Assembly (NCBI GenBank): GCA_035504235.1
Contig: DATJSH010000156.1
Location: 1 to 64,000 of the forward strand
DNA: 64,000 nucleotides
From: DATARH01 sp035504235
Lineage (GTDB): Bacteria > Pseudomonadota > Alphaproteobacteria > ATCC43930 > CGMCC-115725
Direction of reading: 5' to 3'
The notes below the pieces were generated by a model. The model saw only the letters and a list, made by a program, of their open reading frames with translations, was not told the DNA's origin and searched no databases. Position numbers and translations under genes: made by a program. The first letter of the stretch is position 1; each line of letters opens with the position of its first letter. Below are positions 53,925 to 62,968 of this stretch, piece by piece.

Positions 53925-55718
53925 CTAGGCGTCGGCGTACCAATCGTAGAAGTTCCAGATGTAGCTGTCCCAGCCCGAGGGCAGCGCATGCAGCTTGTTG
54001 GAGATCGCCGCCACGGACGGACGGTATTGGTCGGGAATGACCACGACGTCCTTGATGATCATATCGTTCATCTGGATGAACAGCGCGGCGCGCTTGACCG
54101 GGTCGGTCTCGTTCTCCGATGCGGCATAGAGCTTGTCGTAGTCGGGATTCTGGTAGCGGACGATGTTGCGGCCCTGCCACTTGTTGTCCTTGCTGGCGAT
54201 CTCGGCGATGAGGAATTGCCGCATGAAGTCGCGCGGATCGGGCTGCGTCATCGTCGTCGTGTACATCTGGAGGTCGGTGTAAAATTTCGTGTAGGTGTCG
54301 GGATTGCCGACATCCGACGAGAAATACACCGAGGCCGGGACGGTCTTGAGCTCGACATCGATGCCGGCCTTCTGGCAGGCCTGCTTGACGATCTCCTGGT
54401 TTTTTTGGCGCGGCGCGTTGATCGAGGTCTGGTAGACGACCTTCATTTTGACGCCGTCCTTTTCGCGGGTGCCGTCGGAGCCGGGCTTCCAGCCGGCCTT
54501 GTCGAGCAGGTCCTTGGCCTTTTCGATGTTGAATTCGTAGGAGGTGTTCTTCGAGACGAATTGCGGCGGGTTGTTGATGAAATTGGCCGTCGCCTTGCCG
54601 GTGCGGCCATAGATGAACTTCTCGACCGAGGCGCGGTCGACCAGCAGGTTGAACGCCTGCCGCACCGCCATGTCGGTAAGAAACGGGTGCTTTGTCTTGA
54701 TGCTCGACCGCTCGCCGTCGACCTCCTTGTTGGGGTCGGTGTAGTTGAGCTGGATGTGCTCGATATTGCCGCTGGCGAAGATGTCGACGCGCCCCTTGCC
54801 GCTCTCCTCGAGCCGCTTCAAAAGCTCGTCCTCGACCTGCATGTTCCAGGCGAAATCGTATTCGCCGGTCTGCAGCACGGCGCGCGCCGCCGACACCGCG
54901 TCACCGCCGCCCTTCATCTCGACCGCGTCGAAATAGGGCCGGTTCGGCATGTGGTAGTCGGGATTGATCTTGCCGCGCACCAGGTCGCCCGGCTTGAAGT
55001 CGACAAAGAGGTACGGGCCGGTGCCGACCGGGGTCAGGTTGTTCGGGGCGTCGCGCGAGGTGGCCCCCTTGTATTTTTCGAACAGGTGCTTCGGGATGAT
55101 CATCCCGCGCGCGCTGACAAAGGCGTCGGCCCAGAAGGGTGTCGCAGCGGCGAACTCGACCTTGATCGTGTGGTCGTCGACCTTGGAGACTTTGATGTCC
55201 TTGTAGGTGCCGATCGTCGTCGCCGCGGTCTGCGGATCGGAGGCGTATTCCCAATTAAACACGCAGTCGTCGGCGGTGAACGGCTGGCCGTCATGCCATT
55301 TGACGCCCTGCTTCAGCTTCCACACGACCCATTTCAGATCCTTGTCGACCGTGCCGGCTTCGACGCTCGGCACTTCGGAGGCGAGGATCGGTACGAGATT
55401 GCCGTCGGGGTCCCAGCCCGCCAGCGGCTCGTAGAAGACGCGCGAGCCGTCCTGGTCCTTGGTGCCGACCGCGAAATGCGGGTTGAGCAAGGTCGGGCTT
55501 TGCCACCACAACAGCTTGAGCGTGCCCCCGCCGCCGGCCTTGGTCGGAGCGTACTTGAAATCGGTCGCGGCCATCGCGACACCGCTATGGGCGAGCAACT
55601 GCGTGACGAACGGCGCGCTCAGACCGAGCGCCAGCATCTCGCGCAGAAAGGCGCGTCGCGACCGCTTGCCGGCTTTCACCTCATCGATCTTGCGACGCAA
55701 TTGCCGTTCATTCGTCAT
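53925..55718 (-). CDS. dppA: Peptide ABC importer substrate-binding protein, Tat-type signal
   Basis: 597 residues. ATG chosen for GGGGAG upstream. The N-terminus MTNERQLRRKIDEVKAGKRS leads into SRRAFLREMLALGLSA, which has the twin-arginine motif, with probable cleavage after GVAMAA. Export through Tat in folded form is therefore likely, unlike the Sec route of most DppA proteins. The mature fold is family 5 (peptide/nickel): YEPLAGWDPDGNLVPILASE, KLKQGVKWHDGQPFTADDCVF, NLTPVGTGPYLFVDFKPGD and MAVRQAFNLLVDRASVEKFIYG. It delivers peptides or other ligands to the DppBC permease; the ligand is unknown. Confidence 0.9.
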   Translation of the reverse strand: MTNERQLRRKIDEVKAGKRSRRAFLREMLALGLSAPFVTQLLAHSGVAMAATDFKYAPTKAGGGGTLKLLWWQSPTLLNPHFAVGTKDQDGSRVFYEPLAGWDPDGNLVPILASEVPSVEAGTVDKDLKWVVWKLKQGVKWHDGQPFTADDCVFNWEYASDPQTAATTIGTYKDIKVSKVDDHTIKVEFAAATPFWADAFVSARGMIIPKHLFEKYKGATSRDAPNNLTPVGTGPYLFVDFKPGDLVRGKINPDYHMPNRPYFDAVEMKGGGDAVSAARAVLQTGEYDFAWNMQVEDELLKRLEESGKGRVDIFASGNIEHIQLNYTDPNKEVDGERSSIKTKHPFLTDMAVRQAFNLLVDRASVEKFIYGRTGKATANFINNPPQFVSKNTSYEFNIEKAKDLLDKAGWKPGSDGTREKDGVKMKVVYQTSINAPRQKNQEIVKQACQKAGIDVELKTVPASVYFSSDVGNPDTYTKFYTDLQMYTTTMTQPDPRDFMRQFLIAEIASKDNKWQGRNIVRYQNPDYDKLYAASENETDPVKRAALFIQMNDMIIKDVVVIPDQYRPSVAAISNKLHALPSGWDSYIWNFYDWYADA

Positions 55719-55968
55719 CACGACGCTCCCCTGTGTCCACAATTGCCTATTTCCGCGGCAGCGGCTCCAAATCAGTACCCTCTTTTGACCCGGCGGGGGA
55801 GTCCACAGGTTATCGCAGGCAGCAGCGCCGGACGTTGCGCCGCCGAGACCAGCAATTTCGATGCCGCAACGGGCTTCGTCCGCTCTCCCGCAAGCAGCAG
55901 AGGAGTTCTAGCGAGTGACGTTACGGCGCGGCTTGTGCATGATCGCCCGGCTGGCGGGAGGAACGGTC

Positions 55969-57291
55969 ATGGCGAAGACAAAGGCACGGGTCGCGACGTT
56001 GGCGCCGGGTTTCGACCTCGTCGTCAAAGGCGGACGGCTCATCGATCCGAAAAACGGCATCGACGCCGAGCGCGACATCGGCATCAAGAAGGGCCGCATC
56101 GCTGCGGTCGCCCCGCGCCTCGATGCAGGCAAGGCCAAGATAGTCGACGCCAGGGGTCTGATCGTCACACCGGGCCTTATCGACACGCATGCCCATGTCT
56201 ATGAGCACGTCTCTGGCGATTTCGGCCTCAACCCCGACCTGGTCGGGGTCCGCACCGGGGTCACCGCCGTCGTCGACCAGGGCGGACCGAGTGCGCTGAC
56301 CTTCGACGGGTTCCGTAAATTTATTGTCGAGAAGGCGAAGACCCGCGTCTACGCCTTCATCTCGGCCTATCTCGCCGGTGGGCTCCTGGGTCATCGCTAC
56401 GTCGACCTTTATGGACCCAGCGGCATCAACGTGAAGGCCATCGTCACGGCGGCGCGCGACAACCCGGATCTCGTGCGCGGCATAAAGGCGCACGCCGAGC
56501 CGGGCGGCTACTCGCGCTGGGGCATGAAGTCGATGAAGCTCGCCAAGGAGGCATCGCGCGAGCTGCAACTGCCAGTCTACATCCATCTAGGAACACTTTG
56601 GCCCGAGGCCGAAGGGAAAAAGGTCAAGCCGGCAAAGATCATCGACAAGGTCGTGCCGCTGCTCGACCCGGGCGACATCCTGGCGCATCCGTTCACCCGG
56701 TTCCCGTCGGGCTTTGTCGCCAAGGACGGGAGGGTCCACCCGCTCATCAAGGAGGCGATCGCCAAGGGCGTGCGCATCGATGTCGGCCGCGGCGCGCATT
56801 TCAGCTTCAAGAACGCCGAGACCGTGCTTGGCGCAGGGATATTGCCGTTCACCCTCGGCGCCGACCTGCACGGCTACAATGTGCGGCTCAAGGATGGCGG
56901 ACGCGCCTATCGCGGCATGTTCACCGGCGAAGGCGTCGATTCGATCATCGCCGAGGACCGTGCCTCGCCTTTCGAGCGGCCTTACAGTCTGCACCATGCG
57001 ATGACCGAGCTGGTGGCCCTCGGGGTGCCGCTGATCGAGGTGGTGCGCATGGCGACCGAGAACGCCGCGATCATGCTGGGCCTCGAAGGCGAGATGGGCG
57101 CGCTGTCGGTCGGCATGCCGGCCGACATCTCGGCGATGCGGATCATCGACGGCAAGTGGACGCTGGTCGACAGCGACAGCGTTACGAAAAAGGCCACGCA
57201 GCTGGTCCACCCCGAATTCGCGCTCCGCGGCGGCAAGCTGCATCGCGCGGATTCGCCGCTGCTGCCGAGCATCGCCGCGATGGCCGCTTAA
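55969..57291 (+). CDS. Amidohydrolase/deacetylase family metallohydrolase
   Basis: 440 residues. ATG chosen for GGGAGGA at 55956-55962; 18 further residues upstream do not match the family. Dihydroorotase-like features: FDLVVKGGRLIDPKNGIDAE, metal motif TPGLIDTHAHVYEHV (H-x-H), a possible carboxylated lysine in GIKAHAEPGG, ligand histidines in LPVYIHLGTLWPE and ILAHPFTRFPSG, and the late aspartate in TLGADLHGYNV. The composite C-terminal beta domain is present (VGMPADISAM). It belongs to the uncharacterised amidohydrolase/deacetylase group; the substrate could be a cyclic amide or N-acyl compound. It is divergent from the peptide importer, so its substrate may be imported by that system (inference). 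Confidence 0.8.
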   Translation: MAKTKARVATLAPGFDLVVKGGRLIDPKNGIDAERDIGIKKGRIAAVAPRLDAGKAKIVDARGLIVTPGLIDTHAHVYEHVSGDFGLNPDLVGVRTGVTAVVDQGGPSALTFDGFRKFIVEKAKTRVYAFISAYLAGGLLGHRYVDLYGPSGINVKAIVTAARDNPDLVRGIKAHAEPGGYSRWGMKSMKLAKEASRELQLPVYIHLGTLWPEAEGKKVKPAKIIDKVVPLLDPGDILAHPFTRFPSGFVAKDGRVHPLIKEAIAKGVRIDVGRGAHFSFKNAETVLGAGILPFTLGADLHGYNVRLKDGGRAYRGMFTGEGVDSIIAEDRASPFERPYSLHHAMTELVALGVPLIEVVRMATENAAIMLGLEGEMGALSVGMPADISAMRIIDGKWTLVDSDSVTKKATQLVHPEFALRGGKLHRADSPLLPSIAAMAA

Positions 57292-57307
57292 AACCTAAGT
57301 TCGCCTG

Positions 57308-57386
57308 CCGCGGGCTTGACCCGCTGGTCCACGTCTTTATTCGTAGGCATCCGAACAGGAAGACGTGGATGGCCGGGTCAGCCCGG
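57308..57386. repeat. Intergenic palindromic repeat (REP-like)
   Basis: Arms at 57308-57336 (CCGCGGGCTTGACCCGCTGG, then TCCACGTCT) and 57361-57386 (AGACGTGGATGGCCGGGTCA, then GCCCGG). It is related in layout to the repeat at 53805-53887 (CGGGCTTG...CCACG). It lies just downstream of the metallohydrolase gene. Confidence 0.65.
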
Positions 57387-57453
57387 CCGAGGGGGGCTAG
57401 TGGGAGCGCCGGCAAAACTGGACTCCCCGCCCTGCGCCGCCCATGTTTCGTCG

Positions 57454-58668
57454 ATGAGCGAGGATGTCGAGCTCCTGATCGTTGGTGGCGGCCTCAACGG
57501 CATGCTGCTCGGCATTGCCTGCGCCGATGCCGGACTCGAGGTCGCGGTCGTCGACCGGCAAGACCCGGCGACGATGGTCGGCGACCAATTCGATGGGCGC
57601 ACCTCTGCGATCGCCTACGGATCGAAGCTGGTGCTCGACGGGGTCGGGCTGTGGTCGCTGGTCGCCCCGGAGGCCGAGCCGATTCGTGAAATCCGCGTCG
57701 CCGACGACAATTCGCCGTTCTTCCTGCATTACGACCACAAGGAACTGGGTGGTGACGCACCGCTTGGCTACATCGTCGAGAACCGGCTGCTGCGCCGCGC
57801 ACTGTTCGAGCGCGCCCGGGGGCTGCCGAGCTTCCGCCTGCTCGCGCCGCGCATCGTCGGCACGGTCACCGCCGACGACAGCGCTACGGTCGCGACACTC
57901 GGCGACGCGACGCGTATCCATGCGCGGCTGGTTGCCGCTGCCGACGGCAAGGATTCGCCGCTGCGCCAGGCCGCCGGTATCCGCACCGTCGAATGGCGCT
58001 ACAAGCAGATCGGCATCGTCACCACCGTCGCGCATGAGCGGCCGCATGCCGGCATTGCGGTCGAGCACTTCCTGCCGGCGGGGCCATTCGCCATCCTGCC
58101 GATGACGGGAAACCGGTCGTCGATTGTGTGGACCGAGGATGCGGCGCTGGCGCCGCATCTCGTCAGGCTGCCCGACGCGCAATTCGCTGCGGAGCTGAGC
58201 GCCCGGTTTGGCGATTTTCTCGGGCGCCTCGAGCCGGTCGGGCCACGCTGGACCTATCCTCTGTCGCTGATGCAGGCCAACCGCTACACGGCGCGGCGGT
58301 TGGCGCTTATCGGCGAGGCGGCGCATGTGATCCACCCGATCGCCGGGCAGGGCCTCAATGTCGGCATCCGCGATTGCGCGGCGCTCGCCGAGGCGGTCAT
58401 CGATGCGCGCCGGCTCGGGCTCGATATTGGCGATGACGCCGTACTCGAACGCTATCAGCGTTGGCGGCGGCTCGATGCGGTCTTGCTCGCCGGGGTTACC
58501 GACGGACTCAATCGCCTGTTCTCGAACCGCATCGCCCCCTTAAAGCTGGTGCGCGATGTCGGGCTTGCCGCGGTCAACAGGATGCCGCCGCTCAAACGCC
58601 TGTTGATGAGCCACGCGATGGGCACGCTCGGCGACCGCCCGCGCCTGGCTAGGGGAGAGCGCCTTTAG
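57454..58668 (+). CDS. UbiH/UbiF-type FAD-dependent monooxygenase
   Basis: 404 residues, ATG giving MSEDVELLIVGGGLNGMLLG; the 46 residues upstream in frame come from an intergenic repeat. FAD-binding GGGLNGMLLGIACADAG is at the N-terminus. The second FAD/NADPH motif is RLVAAADGKDSPLRQAAG, and the third reads RRLALIGEAAHVIHPIAGQGLNVGIRDCAALAEA, diagnostic of the UbiH/UbiI/UbiF hydroxylases of ubiquinone synthesis. Which ring position it hydroxylates cannot be told. Its stop overlaps the stop of the convergent acetyltransferase by 4 bases. Confidence 0.88.
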   Translation: MSEDVELLIVGGGLNGMLLGIACADAGLEVAVVDRQDPATMVGDQFDGRTSAIAYGSKLVLDGVGLWSLVAPEAEPIREIRVADDNSPFFLHYDHKELGGDAPLGYIVENRLLRRALFERARGLPSFRLLAPRIVGTVTADDSATVATLGDATRIHARLVAAADGKDSPLRQAAGIRTVEWRYKQIGIVTTVAHERPHAGIAVEHFLPAGPFAILPMTGNRSSIVWTEDAALAPHLVRLPDAQFAAELSARFGDFLGRLEPVGPRWTYPLSLMQANRYTARRLALIGEAAHVIHPIAGQGLNVGIRDCAALAEAVIDARRLGLDIGDDAVLERYQRWRRLDAVLLAGVTDGLNRLFSNRIAPLKLVRDVGLAAVNRMPPLKRLLMSHAMGTLGDRPRLARGERL

Positions 58669-59135
58669 GCGTCCGCCGGCCGTATCATGTCGATATGCGG
58701 CACGCCGAAATCGTCGTAGGGCGAGGTCGAGCGGACGAATCCGAAGCTCGTGTAGAACGGTTCGAGATAGGTCTGCGCGCCGATCTCGATGCTGTGTCCG
58801 GGATAGAGCGAGGCGGCGAGCCTGAGCGCCTCCTCGACGATCAGCCGGGCATAGCCGTTGCCGCGCTCCGTCTCGGCGATTGCGACTCGGCCGAGCCGCA
58901 CGTGCGGGTTGTCGTCGATATTCGGCGCGATAAGCCGCAGATAGCCGATCAGCGGGCCGTCGTGCCGCAAGATCAAATGCCGCGCCGCACTGTCGCGACC
59001 GTCGAGATCGGGGTAGGGCGAAGCCTGCTCGACGACAAAGATCGCCTGGCGAAACGCCAGGAGCTCGTATAGCTCGGCCGTCGAGAGATCGGCCCACGCA
59101 CGCCATGCGAGGCTCGTGTTCTCAGCAATGTTCAC
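58665..59135 (-). CDS. ElaA-like GNAT acetyltransferase
   Basis: 156 residues, start GTG. It matches the ElaA subgroup of GNAT proteins: ELYELLAFRQAIFVVEQASP, YPDLDGRDSAARHLI, LRLIAPN, RLGRVAIAETERGNGYARLIVEE (CoA loop), and QTYLEPFYTSFGFVRSTSPYDDFGVPHIDM. The substrate is not known for this group. It is divergent from phosphonoacetate hydrolase across 59 bp and convergent with the UbiH-type gene. Confidence 0.88.
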   Translation of the reverse strand: MNIAENTSLAWRAWADLSTAELYELLAFRQAIFVVEQASPYPDLDGRDSAARHLILRHDGPLIGYLRLIAPNIDDNPHVRLGRVAIAETERGNGYARLIVEEALRLAASLYPGHSIEIGAQTYLEPFYTSFGFVRSTSPYDDFGVPHIDMIRPADA

Positions 59136-59194
59136 GCCAGCGCCGCCGTTTGCACTTATACTCGGCTTCCCGATCCTGCCGCGAAAGGGCCGCT

Positions 59195-60430
59195 ATGGAA
59201 ACAATCGCCCTCAACGGCCGAACCTATCGGCGCCCAAGCCGGCCGACCGTGGTGATCTGCGCCGACGGCTGCGACCCCGCCTATCTTGACGCCGGAATTG
59301 CGGCGGGCGTGTTACCGATCCTCGCCGAGTTCCGCGAGACCGGGTTCTTCGGCTTCGCCGATGCGGCGATGCCGACCTTCACCAACCCCAACAATGTTTC
59401 GATCGTCACCGGCGTGCCGCCTTCGGTGCACGGCATCTCGGGCAATTTCGCGCTCGACCGCGAGACCGGCGCCGAAGTGATGATGACCGATCCGGCGATG
59501 CTGCGCACACCCACCCTCCTGGCGCTGATGTCGCAAGCCGGAGTCGCGACCGCCGCTATCACCGCCAAGGACAAGCTCAGGAAGATGCTCGGCCACGGGT
59601 GGCGCGGCGTCTGCTTCTCGTCGGAATTCGCCGATAAATGCACGGTGGAGGAGCACGGCATCACGCAAGCCGAGGCGCTGGTCGGACGCGCCAAACCCGA
59701 CATGTATTCCGCCGATCTGTCGCTTTTCGTGCTCGACGCCGGGATCAGGCTCGTCGAGCAGCACCGCGCCGAGCTGCTCTATCTGTCGCTGTCGGATTAT
59801 GTGCAGCACGGCCACGCGCCCGACGAAGCCGAAGCCCTCGAATTCCATCAGGCGCTCGATCGGCGGATCGCCCGGCTGATCGAACTGGGCTGCGTCGTCG
59901 GCGTGACCGCCGACCACGGCATGAACGATAAGGCGCTGCCCGACGGCGCGCCACATGTGATTTTCCTGGAAGACGAGCTGAACCGGCAATTCGGCGCCGG
60001 CGCGGTGCGGGTGATCTGCCCGATCACCGACCCGTTCGTGCGCCATCACGGCGCGCTCGGCTCGTTTGTGCGAATTTATGCGAGGAATGGCACTGCGCCG
60101 GCCGAGCTGGCGCGCGCGGTGCGCGGCCTCCCCGGCATCGATCAGGTGCTCGACCGCGCGGCTGCCGCCGCGGAATACGAGCTGCCCTACGACCGCGAGG
60201 CGGATCTCGTCGTCACCGGTGACCGCAACACCGTGCTGGGCGCCAGCGAAGCAGAACATGACCTTGCGGGCCTCGCCGGGCACCGCCTGCGCTCGCATGG
60301 CGGGCGCGGCGAGCAGCGCGTGCCGTTTCTCGTATCCGAGGCGCTCAATCCGGCCTACCACGAGAGGGCCAACGGGCGGCTCCGGAACTTCGACATCTAT
60401 GACTTTGCGCTGAACGGAGTGGCGGCATGA
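59195..60430 (+). CDS. phnA: Phosphonoacetate hydrolase
   Basis: 411 residues. The ATG at MMETIALNGRT-like METIALNGRTYRRP is chosen; 30 residues upstream are non-coding. It is an alkaline-phosphatase-superfamily enzyme with two-metal ligands and nucleophile visible: VVICADGCDPAYL (Asp24), AAMPTFTNPNNVSIVTGVPP (Thr63 as nucleophile), LSLSDYVQHGHAP, VTADHGMND and LRSHGGRGEQRVPF. It cleaves the C-P bond of phosphonoacetate to acetate and phosphate, the last step of 2-aminoethylphosphonate use through PhnW and PhnY, which are not in the window. Its stop overlaps the next start as ATGA. Confidence 0.9.
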   Translation: METIALNGRTYRRPSRPTVVICADGCDPAYLDAGIAAGVLPILAEFRETGFFGFADAAMPTFTNPNNVSIVTGVPPSVHGISGNFALDRETGAEVMMTDPAMLRTPTLLALMSQAGVATAAITAKDKLRKMLGHGWRGVCFSSEFADKCTVEEHGITQAEALVGRAKPDMYSADLSLFVLDAGIRLVEQHRAELLYLSLSDYVQHGHAPDEAEALEFHQALDRRIARLIELGCVVGVTADHGMNDKALPDGAPHVIFLEDELNRQFGAGAVRVICPITDPFVRHHGALGSFVRIYARNGTAPAELARAVRGLPGIDQVLDRAAAAAEYELPYDREADLVVTGDRNTVLGASEAEHDLAGLAGHRLRSHGGRGEQRVPFLVSEALNPAYHERANGRLRNFDIYDFALNGVAA

Positions 60431-61704
60431 AAGGCGATAAGCGCGTCGTCATCGTCATCTGCGACAGTCTGCGCAGCGACCTCATCACCCCGGCCGATGC
60501 GCCGTTTCTCGTCGAGCTGTCGCAGCGCGGGACGCGCTTTGCCGCGCATAGCAGCGTCTTTCCGTCGACCACGCGGGCCTCGAGCGCGTCGATTGCCACC
60601 GGGTGCCTCCCGGCCCGGCACGGGCTCTACGGCAACACCCAGGCGCTCGACGAGGGTGACGGGCTCGTTTGCCGCAACGTCGGCGCACCCGATTTCCGTG
60701 ACCGCATGCGGCGGGCGACCGGCCGCACCCTGCGCGTGCCGACGCTCGCCGAGCGGCTGCGCTGGCATAACGAGGCGGTGATCATCTGCTCCAACGTGTC
60801 GCCGGGTGCGGCCTATTTCCAGGACCCGGACGGGCACGGCACCGTCTACCACGCGGCCGGCAGCTACGGGCCGGGGCTGCGGGAGATCGACGATCCCGCC
60901 AGCGCCAAGCTGAAGAAAGGCATCGCCGGCGACCGGGCGATGACGGAACGGTTCTGCGCCGATATCGTCGAGGGACGCGCGCCGGCGCTGGCGCTGATGT
61001 GGCTGTCGGAACCGGACTACACCGGCCACCACTCGCCGCTCGGTTCGCCGCACCACCGCGAGGCCATCCGCGCCGCGGATGCCTGCGCGCGTCAGGTATT
61101 CGAGACGGTGCGCCGGCTCGACCCGTCGGGCGACGACATCTTGTTCCTCACCGGCTCCGATCACGGCATGGAAACCGTGTCCGAAGCGATCGACCTCACC
61201 GGCCTGTTGATAGCCGCGGGTTTCAAGGACGCGCCGGAGTCGCACGATGTCGTCGTCGCGCCGCAAGGCACCTCCGCGACGATCTATTTTAGCGATGCGG
61301 CGCGGCGTTGCGTACCCGACGTCGCGGCGTTCCTCAAACGCGAGAATTGGGCCGGGCGGGTGGCCGCCGGCGCCGAGCTGACGGAGGTTGGGCTGCCGAC
61401 AGGCACGGCGCTGCAGGTCGCCGTGGCAATGGCGGCGGACGACCGCGTGAACCCGCACGGCGTCGGGGGGTTTGCCCCGATCGTCGCCAACCCCGACGAC
61501 AATGAAAGCAAGATCGGCTTCGGCCAGCATGGCGGGCTCGGGGTCAACGAGCAGAACCCATTCCTCATTGCCGAGGGCGGCGGGTTTATCGCCCGAAGGG
61601 AAATCCGGCCCACCTCGCTGATCGACATCGCGCCGACCGTGCTCAGGCACCTGCGCATGGACCACGACGACATGGACGGGCGGGCGCTGCCGCTCGCGGA
61701 ATGA
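60427..61704 (+). CDS. Alkaline phosphatase-superfamily phosphodiesterase/hydrolase
   Basis: 425 residues, ATG overlapping the PhnA stop by 4 bases. Metal and catalytic sites follow the same plan as its neighbour: VIVICDSLRSDL, SSVFPSTTRASSASIATG (Thr nucleophile), WLSEPDYTGHHSPLG, LTGSDHGMETVSE and GFGQHGGLGVNEQNPF. Sequence between these motifs differs widely from PhnA, so this is a separate enzyme of the nucleotide pyrophosphatase/phosphodiesterase or phosphonate monoester hydrolase type. Genetic coupling to phnA suggests a phosphonate or phosphate-ester substrate; this is inference. Its stop overlaps the chromate transporter start as ATGA. Confidence 0.8.
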   Translation: MKGDKRVVIVICDSLRSDLITPADAPFLVELSQRGTRFAAHSSVFPSTTRASSASIATGCLPARHGLYGNTQALDEGDGLVCRNVGAPDFRDRMRRATGRTLRVPTLAERLRWHNEAVIICSNVSPGAAYFQDPDGHGTVYHAAGSYGPGLREIDDPASAKLKKGIAGDRAMTERFCADIVEGRAPALALMWLSEPDYTGHHSPLGSPHHREAIRAADACARQVFETVRRLDPSGDDILFLTGSDHGMETVSEAIDLTGLLIAAGFKDAPESHDVVVAPQGTSATIYFSDAARRCVPDVAAFLKRENWAGRVAAGAELTEVGLPTGTALQVAVAMAADDRVNPHGVGGFAPIVANPDDNESKIGFGQHGGLGVNEQNPFLIAEGGGFIARREIRPTSLIDIAPTVLRHLRMDHDDMDGRALPLAE

Positions 61705-62957
61705 GCGAAGCGGTAAGCCGCAGTGGGCGCGGCCGCCAAACCGCCGTCAAAAAGCGGGCCGGGCGTCCGCGATCCAGCTTTATCGAAATCCTCCCGATCT
61801 TCCTGCGGCTAGGCCTCACCTCGTTCGGCGGCCCGGTCGCGCATCTCGGTTATTTTCGTGCCGAGTTTGTCGCGCGCCGCAAATGGCTCGAGGAACCGGC
61901 TTTCGCCGACATCGTCGCGCTGTGCCAGTTTCTCCCCGGCCCGGCGAGCAGCCAGACCGGCATCTCGATCGGTATCTTGCGCGGCGGGTTGCCGGGCGGG
62001 TTCGCCGCCTGGCTCGGTTTCACCATGCCCTCGGCGCTGGCGATGATCGCCTTCGGCTATGGCGTCGGCTGGGCCGGTGACCTGTCGCATGCGGCGTGGC
62101 TGCACGGGCTGAAGATCGTCGCTGTCGCGGTCGTCGCCAACGCGCTTTGGGGCATGGCGCGCAACCTTTCTCCCGACGCGCTACGGGCGACGATCGCGAT
62201 CGCCGCCGCCGTCACTGTGCTGGCGGCGCCCTCCGCGACAAGCCAGGTCGGCGCGATTATCGGCGGAGGCCTGCTGGGCTGGTGGCTCATCCAGGGCGGC
62301 AATATCGGCAGCGGCGCGGCGCTGGCGGTCGGCATTCCGCGCAGCTGGTCGATCCCGGCGGCGATCCTGTTCTTCGCGCTGTTGTTCGGTCTCCCCTTCG
62401 CGCATGCGAGCGTCGCGAGCCAGGCGCTCGCCGAGTTCGATTCATTTTATCGCTCGGGCGCGCTGGTGTTCGGCGGCGGGCACGTCGTGCTGCCGCTGCT
62501 GCAGACCGAGGTGGTGCCGCCCGGCTGGGTCGACAACAATGTCTTCCTCGCCGGCTATGGCGCAGCGCAGGCGGTGCCGGGGCCGCTCTTCACCTTTTCG
62601 GCCTTTCTCGGCACGGTGATGGGGCCGGCGCCGCACGGCTGGCTTGGCGGGCTCATCTGTCTCGTCGCGATCTTCCTGCCGTCGTTCCTGCTGCTCATCG
62701 CGGCGTTGCCCTATTGGGACTCGCTGCGCCGCATACCTTCGGTGCAGTCGGCGCTGCGCGGGGTTAACGCGGCGGTTGTCGGCATTCTGCTCGCGGCGCT
62801 CTACCACCCGGTCTGGACCAGCGCGATCGACGGCCCGCGCGACTTCGCGATCGGCATCGTCGCGTTTCTTGCGCTCGCAGCATGGGCCGTTCCGCCCTGG
62901 CTCGTCGTCATCGCCGGCGCGCTCACGACCTGGACCCTCGCCGCCGCCTTCGGATAG
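61701..62957 (+). CDS. chrA: Chromate/anion transporter, long-chain ChrA type
   Basis: 418 residues with two homologous CHR domains: LGLTSFGGPVAHLGYFRAEF, then CQFLPGPASSQTGISIG in the first, and YRSGALVFGGGHVVLPLLQT, then YGAAQAVPGPLFTFSAFLGT in the second. Ten or more TM segments are expected. ChrA proteins export chromate or related oxyanions such as sulfate. The start overlaps the preceding gene by 4 bases, so it is translated from the same transcript as phnA. No chrB or other resistance gene is adjacent, and the link to phosphonate metabolism is unexplained. Confidence 0.9.
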   Translation: MSEAVSRSGRGRQTAVKKRAGRPRSSFIEILPIFLRLGLTSFGGPVAHLGYFRAEFVARRKWLEEPAFADIVALCQFLPGPASSQTGISIGILRGGLPGGFAAWLGFTMPSALAMIAFGYGVGWAGDLSHAAWLHGLKIVAVAVVANALWGMARNLSPDALRATIAIAAAVTVLAAPSATSQVGAIIGGGLLGWWLIQGGNIGSGAALAVGIPRSWSIPAAILFFALLFGLPFAHASVASQALAEFDSFYRSGALVFGGGHVVLPLLQTEVVPPGWVDNNVFLAGYGAAQAVPGPLFTFSAFLGTVMGPAPHGWLGGLICLVAIFLPSFLLLIAALPYWDSLRRIPSVQSALRGVNAAVVGILLAALYHPVWTSAIDGPRDFAIGIVAFLALAAWAVPPWLVVIAGALTTWTLAAAFG

Positions 62958-62968
62958 GAGCTTTGCCC

